DNA of 50,142 bases, from contig JAIXUS010000032.1 of assembly GCA_027483445.1 (NCBI GenBank), positions 1-50,142 on the forward strand. Reading direction: 5' to 3'. Source of the stretch: Bacteroidota bacterium (GTDB lineage Bacteria; Bacteroidota; Bacteroidia; M30B66). Made by a program: the position numbers and the translations under genes. The notes below the pieces were generated by a model. It saw nothing but the letters and a program-made list of their open reading frames with translations. It did no database searches and was not told where the DNA came from. Of the stretch, positions 31,499 to 41,249 are shown in pieces. Each line of letters starts with the position of its first letter. Positions within the stretch are counted from its first letter, which is position 1.

Positions 31499-32734
31499 TT
31501 AATCAAGCCTGTCTGGAAACAGACCTGGCATTAAACGCGACGCAAGTTTTGCGGGGAATGAAAGTTTGAGCGATGCGCGCGAGGACTCAGACGATACAAT
31601 GCCAACATCAATCAAACCAGATACAATTCTGCGGGCATGTCGTTCTTCGACGCCCACGATCCCAGTAACATCGCCACGCGCTAATTCTCCGCGATTATAA
31701 AGAAGCGCATCCAAAATTAGACCTGATTTTGGATTGAGTTTGCCAAGTCGAATTTCTTCTTCTGCCCACATTTTCATGCGTGTTTGAAGCGTCTTGGGCT
31801 GCATTAGGCTTTCCATGAAATCAACTTGATCAATGCAAACTTTCAAGAAAAAAATTGTGAAGGCGGCTAGCGATTCTTCACTCAATGTGCCGCGCCCGTC
31901 CAGATCATTTCGGCGCGGCAAATCGCAACGCGCTAAATGCGATTTGTAGTTTTGAACATTGCGCGCCAAACCGCGCGAGATTGACCATACTGCGCCTGTA
32001 TCGAGTGAGTTCGACAACACGGCGTGCGACATCAATCGTATCACGCGTCCGTTGCCGTCATTAAATGGATGTATCCATGCAAGGCGGTGATGCGCGGCGG
32101 CGGCTGATATTACGGTTTCGAGCTTGGATAGCTTTGAATAGTGATCTTCAAATCGTTTCATGAAACGCGGGATTGCGCCCGCGCTTATAGGAACAAGGTT
32201 ACCGACTTTAACGTAGTTGCCGCGATATTCGCCGCCTATCACTTTGACGCGCTCACCTGTATCTGGATTGGTGGCGTATTTTAATTCGTCGGGAACTTCA
32301 TCATAAAATCGTTTGTGGATTTCCTTGATGCCAAATTCGGTCACGCCAGCATTACCATCAAGGCCGCCGTCATCGATCCATTTTTGGACTGAGATGTGCG
32401 CCTTGGCTTCCAATTGAAGATCACGTTTTTTAGGGTCTGCACTCAAATCGCTGTTCAAAGCGCGTTCGATATCAATCGGGTGCGTATCATGCCCTTCGAT
32501 TAGGTTTGAGTAGTAGCAATTCATGGAGCGGACAAGATTTGCCAAGGATGCCACGATGGTCGGTGGAAGCCCCCCTTTGAAGGATGCAGATTTTTGTGTA
32601 AGATCAAACGCTAATTCAGACACGGCTGCGCGATGGCGACTAGATTCACCAATGCCCAAAGGCTCCATTGCCCCAATTGAATCGCCTGTATCTTCTTTCA
32701 TATAAAAGTCCGCTTCTAAGTCCGCTTTAATCAC
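31499..32734 (-). CDS. Fic-family protein with N-terminal inhibitory motif and C-terminal winged helix
   Basis: 411 aa, GTG start at 32734; an ATG at 32701 is an alternative that removes 11 residues. The inhibitory helix motif SNLIEG (residues 76-81, form [ST]xxxE[GN]) precedes the Fic core. The core has HPFNDGNGRVIRL near 220-232 with all catalytic residues. The C-terminal part (about 335-400) looks like a winged helix. Fic enzymes transfer AMP or similar groups to protein hydroxyls. Here the inhibitor is built in, so no separate antitoxin is needed. Probably co-transcribed with the RES gene downstream. Confidence 0.88.
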   Translation of the reverse strand: MIKADLEADFYMKEDTGDSIGAMEPLGIGESSRHRAAVSELAFDLTQKSASFKGGLPPTIVASLANLVRSMNCYYSNLIEGHDTHPIDIERALNSDLSADPKKRDLQLEAKAHISVQKWIDDGGLDGNAGVTEFGIKEIHKRFYDEVPDELKYATNPDTGERVKVIGGEYRGNYVKVGNLVPISAGAIPRFMKRFEDHYSKLSKLETVISAAAAHHRLAWIHPFNDGNGRVIRLMSHAVLSNSLDTGAVWSISRGLARNVQNYKSHLARCDLPRRNDLDGRGTLSEESLAAFTIFFLKVCIDQVDFMESLMQPKTLQTRMKMWAEEEIRLGKLNPKSGLILDALLYNRGELARGDVTGIVGVEERHARRIVSGLIDVGIVSSESSRASLKLSFPAKLASRLMPGLFPDRLD

Positions 32735-32818
32735 CCTACAAACGTAATTAAATCATAGTTTTATTGGTTTGCATAGAACAAATTTTGCCGCTTCTAAGTC
32801 CGCTTCTAAGTCCGCTTA
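32706..32818. repeat. 12-base repeats (TCCGCTTCTAAG) at and upstream of the fic start
   Basis: Two clusters of the 12-mer unit: AAGTCCGCTTCTAAGTCCGC from 32706, within the first codons of fic, and a 2.5-copy run at 32788-32818 some 55-85 bases upstream. In the gene they encode the repeated Ala-Asp-Leu-Glu at its N-terminus. A local duplication of the start region would explain both. They could act as iterons or slippage sites altering expression. Confidence 0.6.
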
Positions 32819-32894
32819 CTTCCTATGAAGTTTTCGGGGATGCCGTGGTGGGCGGGTTCGCAAACGGCGGGGTGAAACCCCAAGAGTTGGCTTT

Positions 32895-32919
32895 AAGAAA
32901 ACCAGCCGAAAGCGGCTGG
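32895..32919 (-). terminator. Rho-independent terminator of ardA
   Basis: Perfect 7-bp stem CCAGCCG/CGGCTGG with AAAG loop (32902-32919). On the minus strand it is followed by GTTTTCTT. It lies 16 bases beyond the ardA stop. Confidence 0.75.
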
Positions 32920-32935
32920 CTTTCACGATGCGGGG

Positions 32936-33442
32936 TTAATCGCATCGGTAGATGTAACGGGTGCCGTCAATTGTGATTTCCGAATAGTCCATTTTTAGAT
33001 CGCGAGCGATTGCATCATAATCAATATAAGATTGAATAGCGTCTGGGATATCGCCAAACATCCCTTCGTCAAAAAATTGCTCGGCGAGTTCACGCATTGT
33101 AGCCACCTGATAAAGTGTCACGTCAAAATCATCTGGGCTGTCTTTGCCAAGATTGAATTTATAACCGACTTCACCGACCGCGATAATGACTTTGATTTTT
33201 TGGTCTTCATCCCAATTTTCGACTGCTTCAAAATAGGCTTCAAGGTTGCATTGGCTGACGCTCAAGGCTTCAAACAACTGGCAATCAATACCTTCACCGT
33301 CGATGAACTGAATTTCAAATTCTTCGACCTGATCGCCGTATGAGTTTAAAAGTTTGCTGGCTCTTGTTGTGTAATCTTCCACGCTCTCAAAATAAAATCC
33401 GTGCGCTGAGATGTCATAGGGTTGTGCGTATAGGTTGGTCAT
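32936..33442 (-). CDS. ardA: ArdA-like antirestriction protein
   Basis: 168 aa from ATG 33442 (MTNLYAQPYDISAHGFYFES), the usual ArdA length; a frame open to 33547 adds an unlikely N-terminus. The strongly acidic sequence (VENWDEDQK, GKDSPDDFDV, YIDYDAIARDLKMDY) fits ArdA, a DNA mimic that blocks type I restriction enzymes when an element enters a new host. Typical cargo of conjugative and mobilizable elements. It has its own terminator. Confidence 0.88.
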   Translation of the reverse strand: MTNLYAQPYDISAHGFYFESVEDYTTRASKLLNSYGDQVEEFEIQFIDGEGIDCQLFEALSVSQCNLEAYFEAVENWDEDQKIKVIIAVGEVGYKFNLGKDSPDDFDVTLYQVATMRELAEQFFDEGMFGDIPDAIQSYIDYDAIARDLKMDYSEITIDGTRYIYRCD

Positions 33443-33657
33443 TTCTTTTGTCTTTCCGTGGTTTAGGGTTTGCGAATACAAACCTTGCCCGTCGGCGAGA
33501 CTGGGGTTAGCAAGTGCAAAGGGCTTCAAAGGCCAAAGGGGGATCACCCTGCCTGCACAGAGTTTACGAAGGAAGGTTGGGGAATGGGGCTTAGAAGTTC
33601 ATCTCGATCCTTGCGCGCGCGTGGGGCAAAGCCCCTAGCCATTTAGAAAAAGAGACA

Positions 33658-33686
33658 TAAAAAAATGGCGGGAATTTCTTCCCGCC
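33658..33686 (-). terminator. Rho-independent terminator of the secreted hypothetical gene
   Basis: Perfect 8-bp stem GGCGGGAA/TTCCCGCC (33667-33686) with a 4-base loop. On the minus strand it is followed by ATTTTTTT. It lies 23 bases past the stop at 33710. The rest of the gap between ardA and this gene holds no further gene. Confidence 0.85.
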
Positions 33687-33709
33687 ACCTCATATTTGAG
33701 TGTTAGATT

Positions 33710-34255
33710 TTATTGCTGCCAGCATGAGCCTTCAACACGGTGACGTGTCGTGATGTCCATCACAGGCGCATACTCCGCACCCAAAAACTGGCGAAAAACT
33801 TCAATACCAATGTTGTTGGGTTGTGATGACTGAGTGTCACCGCTGAACGCGCCATCGGCATTAAAGGTCAGTGTTAGAGTTTGCCCTTGGTTATTGCTAT
33901 CCGTCCAATTCAGGCTGATATTAATGCCCCCATCGCTGGGGAACACGGGATACCGTCCAGCCTTGATCATCCGTGAACCAGCAGAACGCATGATGGTTGC
34001 AACGCCGCTTGCTGGGTCAATCGACATCAGGAATGAAATAGGCGTCTCATCGCGGCTGGGCGATGCGAATGCCGTGCGTGTGATGGTCGCGATACGCCCT
34101 TCGCACGCCATATTGACCATGGCAGGCTGTGTGATCGCCTGACGCTTTGTAGCGGTTTTCTTCCGCTTTGTGCTTGCCTCTGCACTTGTAGCAAATACCA
34201 ACGCAATTGCCCCCACAGCCATCGCTGTGGCCGTTACAGTTTTCTTCTTCATCAT
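33710..34255 (-). CDS. Secreted hypothetical protein
   Basis: 181 aa from ATG 34255, preceded by GGGAGA; a frame open to 34282 lacks a site. A clear signal peptide (MMKKKTVTATAMAVGAIALVFATSAEAS) is followed by a basic stretch. The mature domain is beta-rich with two Cys (ACEGR, GSCWQQ) that could form a disulfide. I do not recognise the family. It stands alone with its own terminator between ardA and a small convergent-side gene. Confidence 0.65.
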   Translation of the reverse strand: MMKKKTVTATAMAVGAIALVFATSAEASTKRKKTATKRQAITQPAMVNMACEGRIATITRTAFASPSRDETPISFLMSIDPASGVATIMRSAGSRMIKAGRYPVFPSDGGINISLNWTDSNNQGQTLTLTFNADGAFSGDTQSSQPNNIGIEVFRQFLGAEYAPVMDITTRHRVEGSCWQQ

Positions 34256-34557
34256 CGCGCTATCTCCCATGCGAATGTCCATGATCGCGGGATAGCAGCA
34301 CTAGGAATTGGAATTGGGGGGAAGTTGGTGGGTTTGCGCGTTCAACCTTTTTTGAAATTTGATTAAACCCTCGCCCCATAAGCATTGCCGCACACATGGC
34401 ACCTGATGTTCACCCTATTCAAACCGCACTTTTATCATGCAAGGTGCAAGGCCTTCTCCACGCTGTTTCAATTCTGAGAATGCATGATTGTGCCGATTTG
34501 AATGTTTGGTCTTCCATCGCTCCCAATTGTGGGCGGCGAATGACAATGGAGGGTAAA

Positions 34558-34731
34558 ATGTTCAAAATTTCAAAAAGCGATTTGAAGACAAAATCGAAAA
34601 TCCAACTTCAATTCCTATTCAATCAGATTTCGCTACGTATCCCCGCGCTTCAAAATCCTGAATTGGATTTAGCAAAATCGGCGTTAGCGATGATCGACAA
34701 AGAATTGGCCTGCCGCGCCCCAGTCCCGTAA
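34558..34731 (+). CDS. Small hypothetical protein (57 aa)
   Basis: ATG 34558 is preceded by GGAGGG with 4-base spacing, the strongest site in this stretch. The frame is open further upstream to 34396 without a good site. The product is basic and helical (MFKISKSDLKTKSKIQLQF...ELDLAKSALAMIDKELA). No family recognised. It ends 25 bases from the convergent GHKL-ATPase gene. The 300 bases upstream (34256-34557) contain no other gene. Confidence 0.5.
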   Translation: MFKISKSDLKTKSKIQLQFLFNQISLRIPALQNPELDLAKSALAMIDKELACRAPVP

Positions 34732-34756
34732 GTGACTGGAAAAAGCTTTGAAACAC

Positions 34757-36886
34757 CTATTCAGCTGGCTTTGAGTTTAAGGCTCTTTGTAAAAGGTCAT
34801 GGAGACCAAGCTTATCTGCAAACGACTTGTTTCTTCGTTTGGCTCGCTCATAAATCGAGGACAATTTTACGACCTCGATTGATGCTTTACCGATAAGGTC
34901 GCGATTCACTGCATTACGAATCTGAATTCCTTCGCGCAACCAGTCACCGTTGACCGTTTCCTCATAGTCGCCAAGGTCAAAGATTGGGTTTATACTTTCG
35001 CCAATTAGGTAGCAATAGAATTGCTGAATAGGAATTGCCGCATAGTTTGCAATCAAGGTGCAGTATTTATTGAGCTGTTGCAGATGGTCGGATAAATCAA
35101 TCTTGGGCGCCTTGAATTCGATCAGGACACATTTACCTTCACCAGCAAACAAGAATACGTCTGGGCGGCGGTCTAGTTTTATTCCAAGCTCCTTTATTGT
35201 CTTTTTGTCAGGCATATTTACAAACGGCTCTCCATTTGGAAGCTTCATTTGCGAAATGGCGACTTCAGATTGTCCATCAAAATGAACGAATTCCTCATTC
35301 AATATCCAAAGATCGTGAGTAACATCATTTGTCTTCTTGCGTCGTTTGAAAATCAAGTCGTGAACGAAGCCTTCAGGGTCTCCGCGCTTTTTCCCGCTTG
35401 AAACTTGCGCATCGAGTCCTTCCGCAAGGATTAGCTTTAGCGTCTCAGCCACCATTTCACGGCGAATGATGTATCGGCTCAACTCCTCCTTGTCCTGATC
35501 ATCGATAAAGCTTGAGAGCTCAGCAATAGATTTCTGTAAATTTTCCTGATAATCGCCACTTGTAGGATCAAGCTGCTGTATACTTTGGAAGAGGCGTTTG
35601 ACCGCCAAGCCTTTGGTTGCGAGTCTTTTTGACTGCGCCGTGTATAACTTACTGGTTATTGTTTCTTCTGTGTCACTTGAGGTAATTGATATTTCTTTGA
35701 CCAATTCAGCGGGGATGCCATGGGAGTCGGCAATCTCCGCAACTAGAATTTGCTGCTCGCGCTTTATGTCTGCCACGTCCTTATAGATGTCGGGCAACAC
35801 GGCATCGATAGCCTTTTGGATGTCATCGAAAAACAAGTAGGTTCTGGTTGGATCAAAAAACAGATCATCCTTCGAGTTTTCCACTTCCTTACGTTCAGGA
35901 AAAAGAAATCCATCAACCTCTTGGTTGACATTTTCAGGGTCATCCAAAAGGGAGCCATAAAATGCCGTCATGTATCTGAAACCACTATAGCTCTGGTTCT
36001 TTGTGATTATTCTTTGGTTTACAGATCGAACTGGGACGTTTTTACTACACAGGTAAACGCCATTGGCGTCTAAATCGTTCTCTGAGAGTTTGAAATGCGC
36101 CCATTCAATTTCCGCCGCTTCATTTGCGACCTTGTCCCAGACAATTTCTGGTAAAGCTGAGGCACGAATGACCGAACGGGTTATGGTTATTTTGTTATGC
36201 TGAATGGGCGTCGGCATGTCCTCATTGGTTAGAGATTTTGAAGCAGCGAGCTTCCCATTTTTGAAAAATCTAATGTTGATTGTCGGAAGTGAAGTTCTTT
36301 CTTTTTTGGAATCCAGATAAAATCTCAGCAACAGAAGTCTTTTCAATTCTTTAAAAAGATAGTCGATACTTATATTGTTGTAGTAATCTGCTTCACCATT
36401 TTCATTCTTCAAATTTGTGAATGATACAGTGGTTCTGAAATCTTGATCGTCTGCACCGGAAATTGTATTTCCTGAGCTAAACGAGTTTATGCTGGTGGCA
36501 AATTTCCGTCTCTTTCGTTCGGTATCGCCGAACACACTGTCCACCGTAATCGTGTCAAATCGATGCAGATACTGCAGGCGACCAGAGCCGCGATTATTAA
36601 ACCCTTTGCTCCGATCAAAGAATTCTTTGAATCTTCGATAATTGTCTTCGTTGAAGCCAATACCATTGTCCTCAATCTCCATTGTCTCAAAAGTTGAGTG
36701 GTCAAGGAGGCCTGAGAAGTAAAAGGAAATTCTTATATAAGGGCTTTCGCCATCAAGAAAATTGCGTGAAGCAATCGCCTCAAGCGAGTTTGACAATGCT
36801 TCCGTCATGGGCGCAAGCGGATTTTGGGACTTCCTGATTGTTTTCAGTGCGCCGCTAAGATTGATGAATGCCCTGTCGTCACTCAT
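34757..36886 (-). CDS. GHKL (MutL/MORC-like) ATPase with C-terminal PD-(D/E)XK-like nuclease domain
   Basis: 709 aa from ATG 36886, which overlaps the TGA of the type IIG gene (ATGA). The N-terminal GHKL ATPase shows Glu29 and Asn33 (EALSNSLEA), DNGIG at 73-77 and GSGR at 100-103. The middle is helical. Near 575-595, RRPDVFLFAGEGKCVLIEFKAP has the PD...E-x-K order of restriction-type nucleases. MutL/MORC-like GHKL ATPases encoded beside restriction-modification genes have been described as a defence-linked class. Here ATPase and nuclease-like domain are one protein, coupled to a type IIG enzyme. Probably an ATP-dependent effector of that system. Confidence 0.8.
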   Translation of the reverse strand: MSDDRAFINLSGALKTIRKSQNPLAPMTEALSNSLEAIASRNFLDGESPYIRISFYFSGLLDHSTFETMEIEDNGIGFNEDNYRRFKEFFDRSKGFNNRGSGRLQYLHRFDTITVDSVFGDTERKRRKFATSINSFSSGNTISGADDQDFRTTVSFTNLKNENGEADYYNNISIDYLFKELKRLLLLRFYLDSKKERTSLPTINIRFFKNGKLAASKSLTNEDMPTPIQHNKITITRSVIRASALPEIVWDKVANEAAEIEWAHFKLSENDLDANGVYLCSKNVPVRSVNQRIITKNQSYSGFRYMTAFYGSLLDDPENVNQEVDGFLFPERKEVENSKDDLFFDPTRTYLFFDDIQKAIDAVLPDIYKDVADIKREQQILVAEIADSHGIPAELVKEISITSSDTEETITSKLYTAQSKRLATKGLAVKRLFQSIQQLDPTSGDYQENLQKSIAELSSFIDDQDKEELSRYIIRREMVAETLKLILAEGLDAQVSSGKKRGDPEGFVHDLIFKRRKKTNDVTHDLWILNEEFVHFDGQSEVAISQMKLPNGEPFVNMPDKKTIKELGIKLDRRPDVFLFAGEGKCVLIEFKAPKIDLSDHLQQLNKYCTLIANYAAIPIQQFYCYLIGESINPIFDLGDYEETVNGDWLREGIQIRNAVNRDLIGKASIEVVKLSSIYERAKRRNKSFADKLGLHDLLQRALNSKPAE

Positions 36887-39800
36887 ACCATTGGCTCCGC
36901 GTCGGGCTGGCCTGCTGACAGGGCGTTGATATAGGCTAGGCACAGGTCGCGGGATAGATAGCGACCGTGGGCTTCAGTTTCTTGGCGTTCGACGATGGGG
37001 AATGTGGAATAGATGTAGCGCACGTCGTCACGATCTGTGATGCCGTAGAGATGGAAGAACACGGCGTCTAGCTTGGCCCGAAGGCGCAAGCGGCGGTCTT
37101 CATCCCATGTAAACGGTGGGCGCACATTGCCGTCAGCGTCAAAATATCCCATGTCGAGCGCGAACGGTGCCATGTCGTGGGATGTGTAGGTGAGTTCTAA
37201 AACAGCCTCTTTCACAATTTCGGATGCGCTTTTTTGACCAAAGCCGACTTCTTCAAATCGTTCCGGCGGTATGACAGGAATTTGTTCCAAAATATACCAA
37301 CTGAGGTGATTGGTTTGTGTCTTGACCCTAGCGCAATAGTCAAAAGGAATTGAATTTAAGTTCGCTATTACTAGGGGAGCAATTTGGCTTGCATCTGTTT
37401 CAATGAACAAATTTGAAACCGTATGACCTGAACCCGAATACGGAATGATGGTTGCGATCATAGATCGAACATTCGTCGATGCGGTCACGTCTTTGAAAGC
37501 GATTGACCAGCGATTTTTTGATTTCCATGGAACGTCTTTGTCCAATATCCAATATCTCGGCGGGGCAACGAAATTATGGTCTTGAAGCTGACCAAGGGTG
37601 CTATTCAACGGTTGACCTGTTCGGTCTACGTTTGCAGCATTTACTACAATCGTTGCCGCCCTGTGGTTATAGGCCTGTAACATTTTCCCTTCATACAAAG
37701 GTAACCATCGACCTTCCGCGTTTTGGTAATGATTACCTCCTACGCCCCAAGCCTTTTCAGAGATTTCTAATTCTTCAAGTGTTCGAAACTTATCTGAATC
37801 GCCCGACATGTGATACATATTTGCGTATTTCAAAGGCCATGTTTTGATCTCGCGTCCAGAAGACCTGTCCACAAACACTGGTGCGTTGGAATAGACTTCT
37901 GCGACTAGGGCTGCATCCCGTCGTGTGCGGAAAATTGGTGCTGTGCTGGTGTTCGGATTTACTCGTGCAAAGTCTGCAGCGCGTAATGGAAAACGACGTT
38001 CAGCATCCGATAACTCGGAGACATCTTGTAAGAAGAATGCGCACTGCGACGGCTCACTTAGAGGTGCTGGACTTGCGATGAAAGCACAAAACTTAAATCG
38101 ACTATCAACATCGGGAAAAAAAGGCTTACCGCCGAACTTTGTCCGACGGTTTTCAAAGTCGTAAAGCGCTTTCAAACGCCCTTCCGTAGCAACGCCTTTA
38201 AAAAACTTTGCCGCTGTTGCATCTGAGGCAATTCCTGAAGGCGTTAGCAAGCCAACCATCCCATCCCGTCTGACCAGCTTCATTGCGCGCTCAACAAACA
38301 GCGAATAGAGATTAATGTCGCCGCCAGATAGAAGCGGATAGTCGCCATTTGATCTAGCTACAGCGGCTGCGGCTTCCGCCCGAGCACTGGCTTTTCGGAA
38401 ATCAACCGCAAGAGGATCATTCGCGCTTTCGAGTGCCTCCACCATTTTCTTTCGGTCTGCGGCGTGTTTTGCCAATGCAATTTCCTGCCGCCTTACTTCA
38501 AACCATTTCACCTGTTCGAGTTTGACTTTCGCCCATGGCGGGTTGCCAATGATTGCATCAAATCCACCCACTAATTCTTCATTCAACCAATCAGTCCACA
38601 CCCCAGGAAACGTGACTTGCCAGTTAAGAAAACGCTCTTCGTTTATGATGGCTTGGGCTTCGGTCAAAACCTCTTGAAACGCGTGATAAATTTCTGATGC
38701 GGTAAGTGTTTTCTTCTTTGATGTTTGCTCCGTTGCTTTTTCTGCAACAGGTTTGATTTTATGCCTCCCTGCCAGCACCATAAATGGATCGCCATAAACG
38801 CCGTCAATAAAGAACCTTATGCCTGCGCGCCTTGCTGGTGATTTTGTATCGATCCAATGCAGCGCGTGTATAAAACTTAGAAAACTATTGAGCGGCGCAG
38901 TCATGGACTGAACGCCTTCAAAAATCTCTGCTGAACGATGGGCTTCGGCAATCTCCGCATCGGGTAGCCGTTCGATCTGTTGCATCGATGCAGCCGATGC
39001 AATTGCATCCTTCATTGGCTGAACAAGGAATAGCGGATTGTCATTAAAGGAGAGTGTCTCTTCTTTGCCCTTTAATACCCACGAGCCAAATAAACTGTCG
39101 CCGCAACGAAGATGGTGATCAAGAAATGAAAGCGGTGCGCCAACAGTGAAACTGTGGAGCCACAATGCCACCTTGGCGAGTTCAACCGCCATTGGGTTTT
39201 TATCAACGCCGTATATGCAACACTTCAAGATCATGCGGCGAATGATGTGGCGATCATCAAGTTGTTCGATATCCACCGTCCAATTTTCTTGCTCAGCATT
39301 GGCAAGAATGGTGTTGCGGATTTCATCAATGCGGTCTGAAAGCGGTGAAAGATATTCTGCCCATTCTACCATTACGATTGAATCAGCCAAGACACCCTGA
39401 ACTCGGTCGGCCATGTAATCAACAAGACTGACAAGAAAGTGACCTGAACCCATTGCAGGATCGCAAATTTTTAGATCAAGCAATGCTGTTGCTGGGTCTA
39501 GGCGTTTGAGCGCACCTATTCTGCGGGCTTCGTCTAAATCTGACGTTGCTAATTCTTCGGCCTTTTTGCGGAACGCATCGACGTGGCGTTCGATCAATGG
39601 GTCAAGTGTTTCACTGATTATGAGCTGAACAAGATCATCTGGCGTGTAATAGCTGCCCGAACCTTTGCGCGCAAAAATGTTCGGGCGAATGTCAACTAAT
39701 TCACCTTCGCGAACCACTTCATGTTCCAGCAAGCGTTCGTAGATCGATCCCAATTGTTGAACGCTTAAATCACGGTAGTTGATATATTTTCGGGTTGCGC

Positions 39801-41016
39801 CTGAGCGTTCAAACGAGAGTCTGTCAATGACTTCGGCCATAATGTCATCTGGTATTTGAACCTCACGCAAAAGTGGCGTGCGTTTCGCATCAAACAATCC
39901 GCCATTATAGGGCGGCAAACCGATCGAGGTGTCGCCTTCATCAATGGCGAGGCACAGTGAATCCAACACTGACCAATAGCGTGTGGCTTTGGTTGAAAAG
40001 CTGTCATTGGCGTCTTTGCGCGTGCCGATTTCCTGACGCACTTTTTTGCGCAAGCCATAGTCGTCATAGCGTTTGTCATTGACGGGCAATAGATCGCGGT
40101 CTTCGGCGTAAAGAATAAACAGAAGGCGATACAGCAAGATTAACGCGGCTTCGCGAACATGATCGAGGCTGGCTTGTGGGGCGCGGTCTGCAATGGCGCG
40201 GGCAAGTAATGGATAAACAGAACTGAACACAAGGTTTGAAAGATCGTTTGCAACACGCTCTTCATAGACTTTGCCTTCGTCCATTGCGCGGGTGTGAAAC
40301 GTCTGCAACGCGGGCGGTGTTGGTAGGAAGGCTTCTCTGCGAAAGACCAACATGAACACACGTAGCATATGGAGTTTGTTTTCAGGCGAAAGCTGAAAGA
40401 GGTCATTCGCGTGCGCGCCGATTCCAAGAAGGGAAGTCAAATCAATCTCTAGAAATTGTTCTGAAACGGAACGCGCACCTGAAAAATAGAGTCGCCACCG
40501 AGCGCCGTTGGTTAAAATACCCCACCGCACTGAGCCGCTGGTATGAATATCAAGTTGCCGCAAATAGCGAAGCATCTGCGTTGAAGGCGCAAGCTCTTCA
40601 CCTTTGCCCGCCCGCCTATCCAGCGGTCTGTTCCATCGTTTGGATTCAACAATAGCCAGCCCGTGCTGGTATTTCTGAACTGACTTTACGTGCGTATCAG
40701 CCAGCCTCTTTGCCGCTTCATCACCAAACAAAAGACCATCGGGAACATCATCGCGACCTTTTTCAGACAAGTTCTGTTGTCGCATAAAGTGCGTCCAGCC
40801 CAATTCCTTCAAGACGGGCCAGATAAGATCATCTTCGGTGCGCGCCTCGTCTGGAGTTTTGGTTGTCGGGAACGCGCCAAAAATCCCCCGAAGCCTGCTC
40901 GCGAATTCTTCGACGTCCTTGTCTGAATAAGTCTGCCAGTCAGAATTTTTGGCAATCGCACTTGTCAAAAAATCGGATGTGAACAGGCTGCCTTGAAACG
41001 CGGTCTCGATAGTCAT
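36883..41016 (-). CDS. Type IIG restriction-modification protein (Eco57I/MmeI-like)
   Basis: 1377 aa. The N-terminal nuclease part has VPDGLLFG near 90 and AIVESKRW near 120 (PD...E-x-K). A helical connector follows. The methyltransferase has motif I DPAMGSGHF near 517 and motif IV GNPPW near 825 (N6-adenine type). The C-terminal 400 residues form the target-recognition region, including NHLSWYILEQIPVIPP. One polypeptide cuts and methylates, so self-protection is built in. An AAGG site precedes the ATG. It is first in a two-gene operon with the GHKL ATPase-nuclease. Large PglX-type BREX methylases have a similar layout, but no other BREX gene is present. Confidence 0.88.
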   Translation of the reverse strand: MTIETAFQGSLFTSDFLTSAIAKNSDWQTYSDKDVEEFASRLRGIFGAFPTTKTPDEARTEDDLIWPVLKELGWTHFMRQQNLSEKGRDDVPDGLLFGDEAAKRLADTHVKSVQKYQHGLAIVESKRWNRPLDRRAGKGEELAPSTQMLRYLRQLDIHTSGSVRWGILTNGARWRLYFSGARSVSEQFLEIDLTSLLGIGAHANDLFQLSPENKLHMLRVFMLVFRREAFLPTPPALQTFHTRAMDEGKVYEERVANDLSNLVFSSVYPLLARAIADRAPQASLDHVREAALILLYRLLFILYAEDRDLLPVNDKRYDDYGLRKKVRQEIGTRKDANDSFSTKATRYWSVLDSLCLAIDEGDTSIGLPPYNGGLFDAKRTPLLREVQIPDDIMAEVIDRLSFERSGATRKYINYRDLSVQQLGSIYERLLEHEVVREGELVDIRPNIFARKGSGSYYTPDDLVQLIISETLDPLIERHVDAFRKKAEELATSDLDEARRIGALKRLDPATALLDLKICDPAMGSGHFLVSLVDYMADRVQGVLADSIVMVEWAEYLSPLSDRIDEIRNTILANAEQENWTVDIEQLDDRHIIRRMILKCCIYGVDKNPMAVELAKVALWLHSFTVGAPLSFLDHHLRCGDSLFGSWVLKGKEETLSFNDNPLFLVQPMKDAIASAASMQQIERLPDAEIAEAHRSAEIFEGVQSMTAPLNSFLSFIHALHWIDTKSPARRAGIRFFIDGVYGDPFMVLAGRHKIKPVAEKATEQTSKKKTLTASEIYHAFQEVLTEAQAIINEERFLNWQVTFPGVWTDWLNEELVGGFDAIIGNPPWAKVKLEQVKWFEVRRQEIALAKHAADRKKMVEALESANDPLAVDFRKASARAEAAAAVARSNGDYPLLSGGDINLYSLFVERAMKLVRRDGMVGLLTPSGIASDATAAKFFKGVATEGRLKALYDFENRRTKFGGKPFFPDVDSRFKFCAFIASPAPLSEPSQCAFFLQDVSELSDAERRFPLRAADFARVNPNTSTAPIFRTRRDAALVAEVYSNAPVFVDRSSGREIKTWPLKYANMYHMSGDSDKFRTLEELEISEKAWGVGGNHYQNAEGRWLPLYEGKMLQAYNHRAATIVVNAANVDRTGQPLNSTLGQLQDHNFVAPPRYWILDKDVPWKSKNRWSIAFKDVTASTNVRSMIATIIPYSGSGHTVSNLFIETDASQIAPLVIANLNSIPFDYCARVKTQTNHLSWYILEQIPVIPPERFEEVGFGQKSASEIVKEAVLELTYTSHDMAPFALDMGYFDADGNVRPPFTWDEDRRLRLRAKLDAVFFHLYGITDRDDVRYIYSTFPIVERQETEAHGRYLSRDLCLAYINALSAGQPDAEPMV

Positions 41017-41249
41017 GCCTATGCCTTTAATTCATCGTGCGAAGGGTCGCGAATTCCGCCGTTATTTTGCGCACAAATTCGGCGAGGCTGAAACCGAGTT
41101 TCACACTGAGGTTGCAGGGCAAGTTTGACCGATTCGGGTGCGGCATGTTCCATCTTTGTTTTCTATCAAATCGCGACTGGCAAATGAAGGCAGGTTCAAC
41201 GACTCTGTTACACTTCCCCACAGGGTCATATGATGGTCAAAATCAAAAA

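Noticed and set aside
36883-41016. BREX PglX methyltransferase
   Set aside because: Length and methylase layout are similar, but the N-terminus carries PD...E-x-K nuclease residues and no brxA, brxB, brxC, brxL or pglZ is present; type IIG is the better call.
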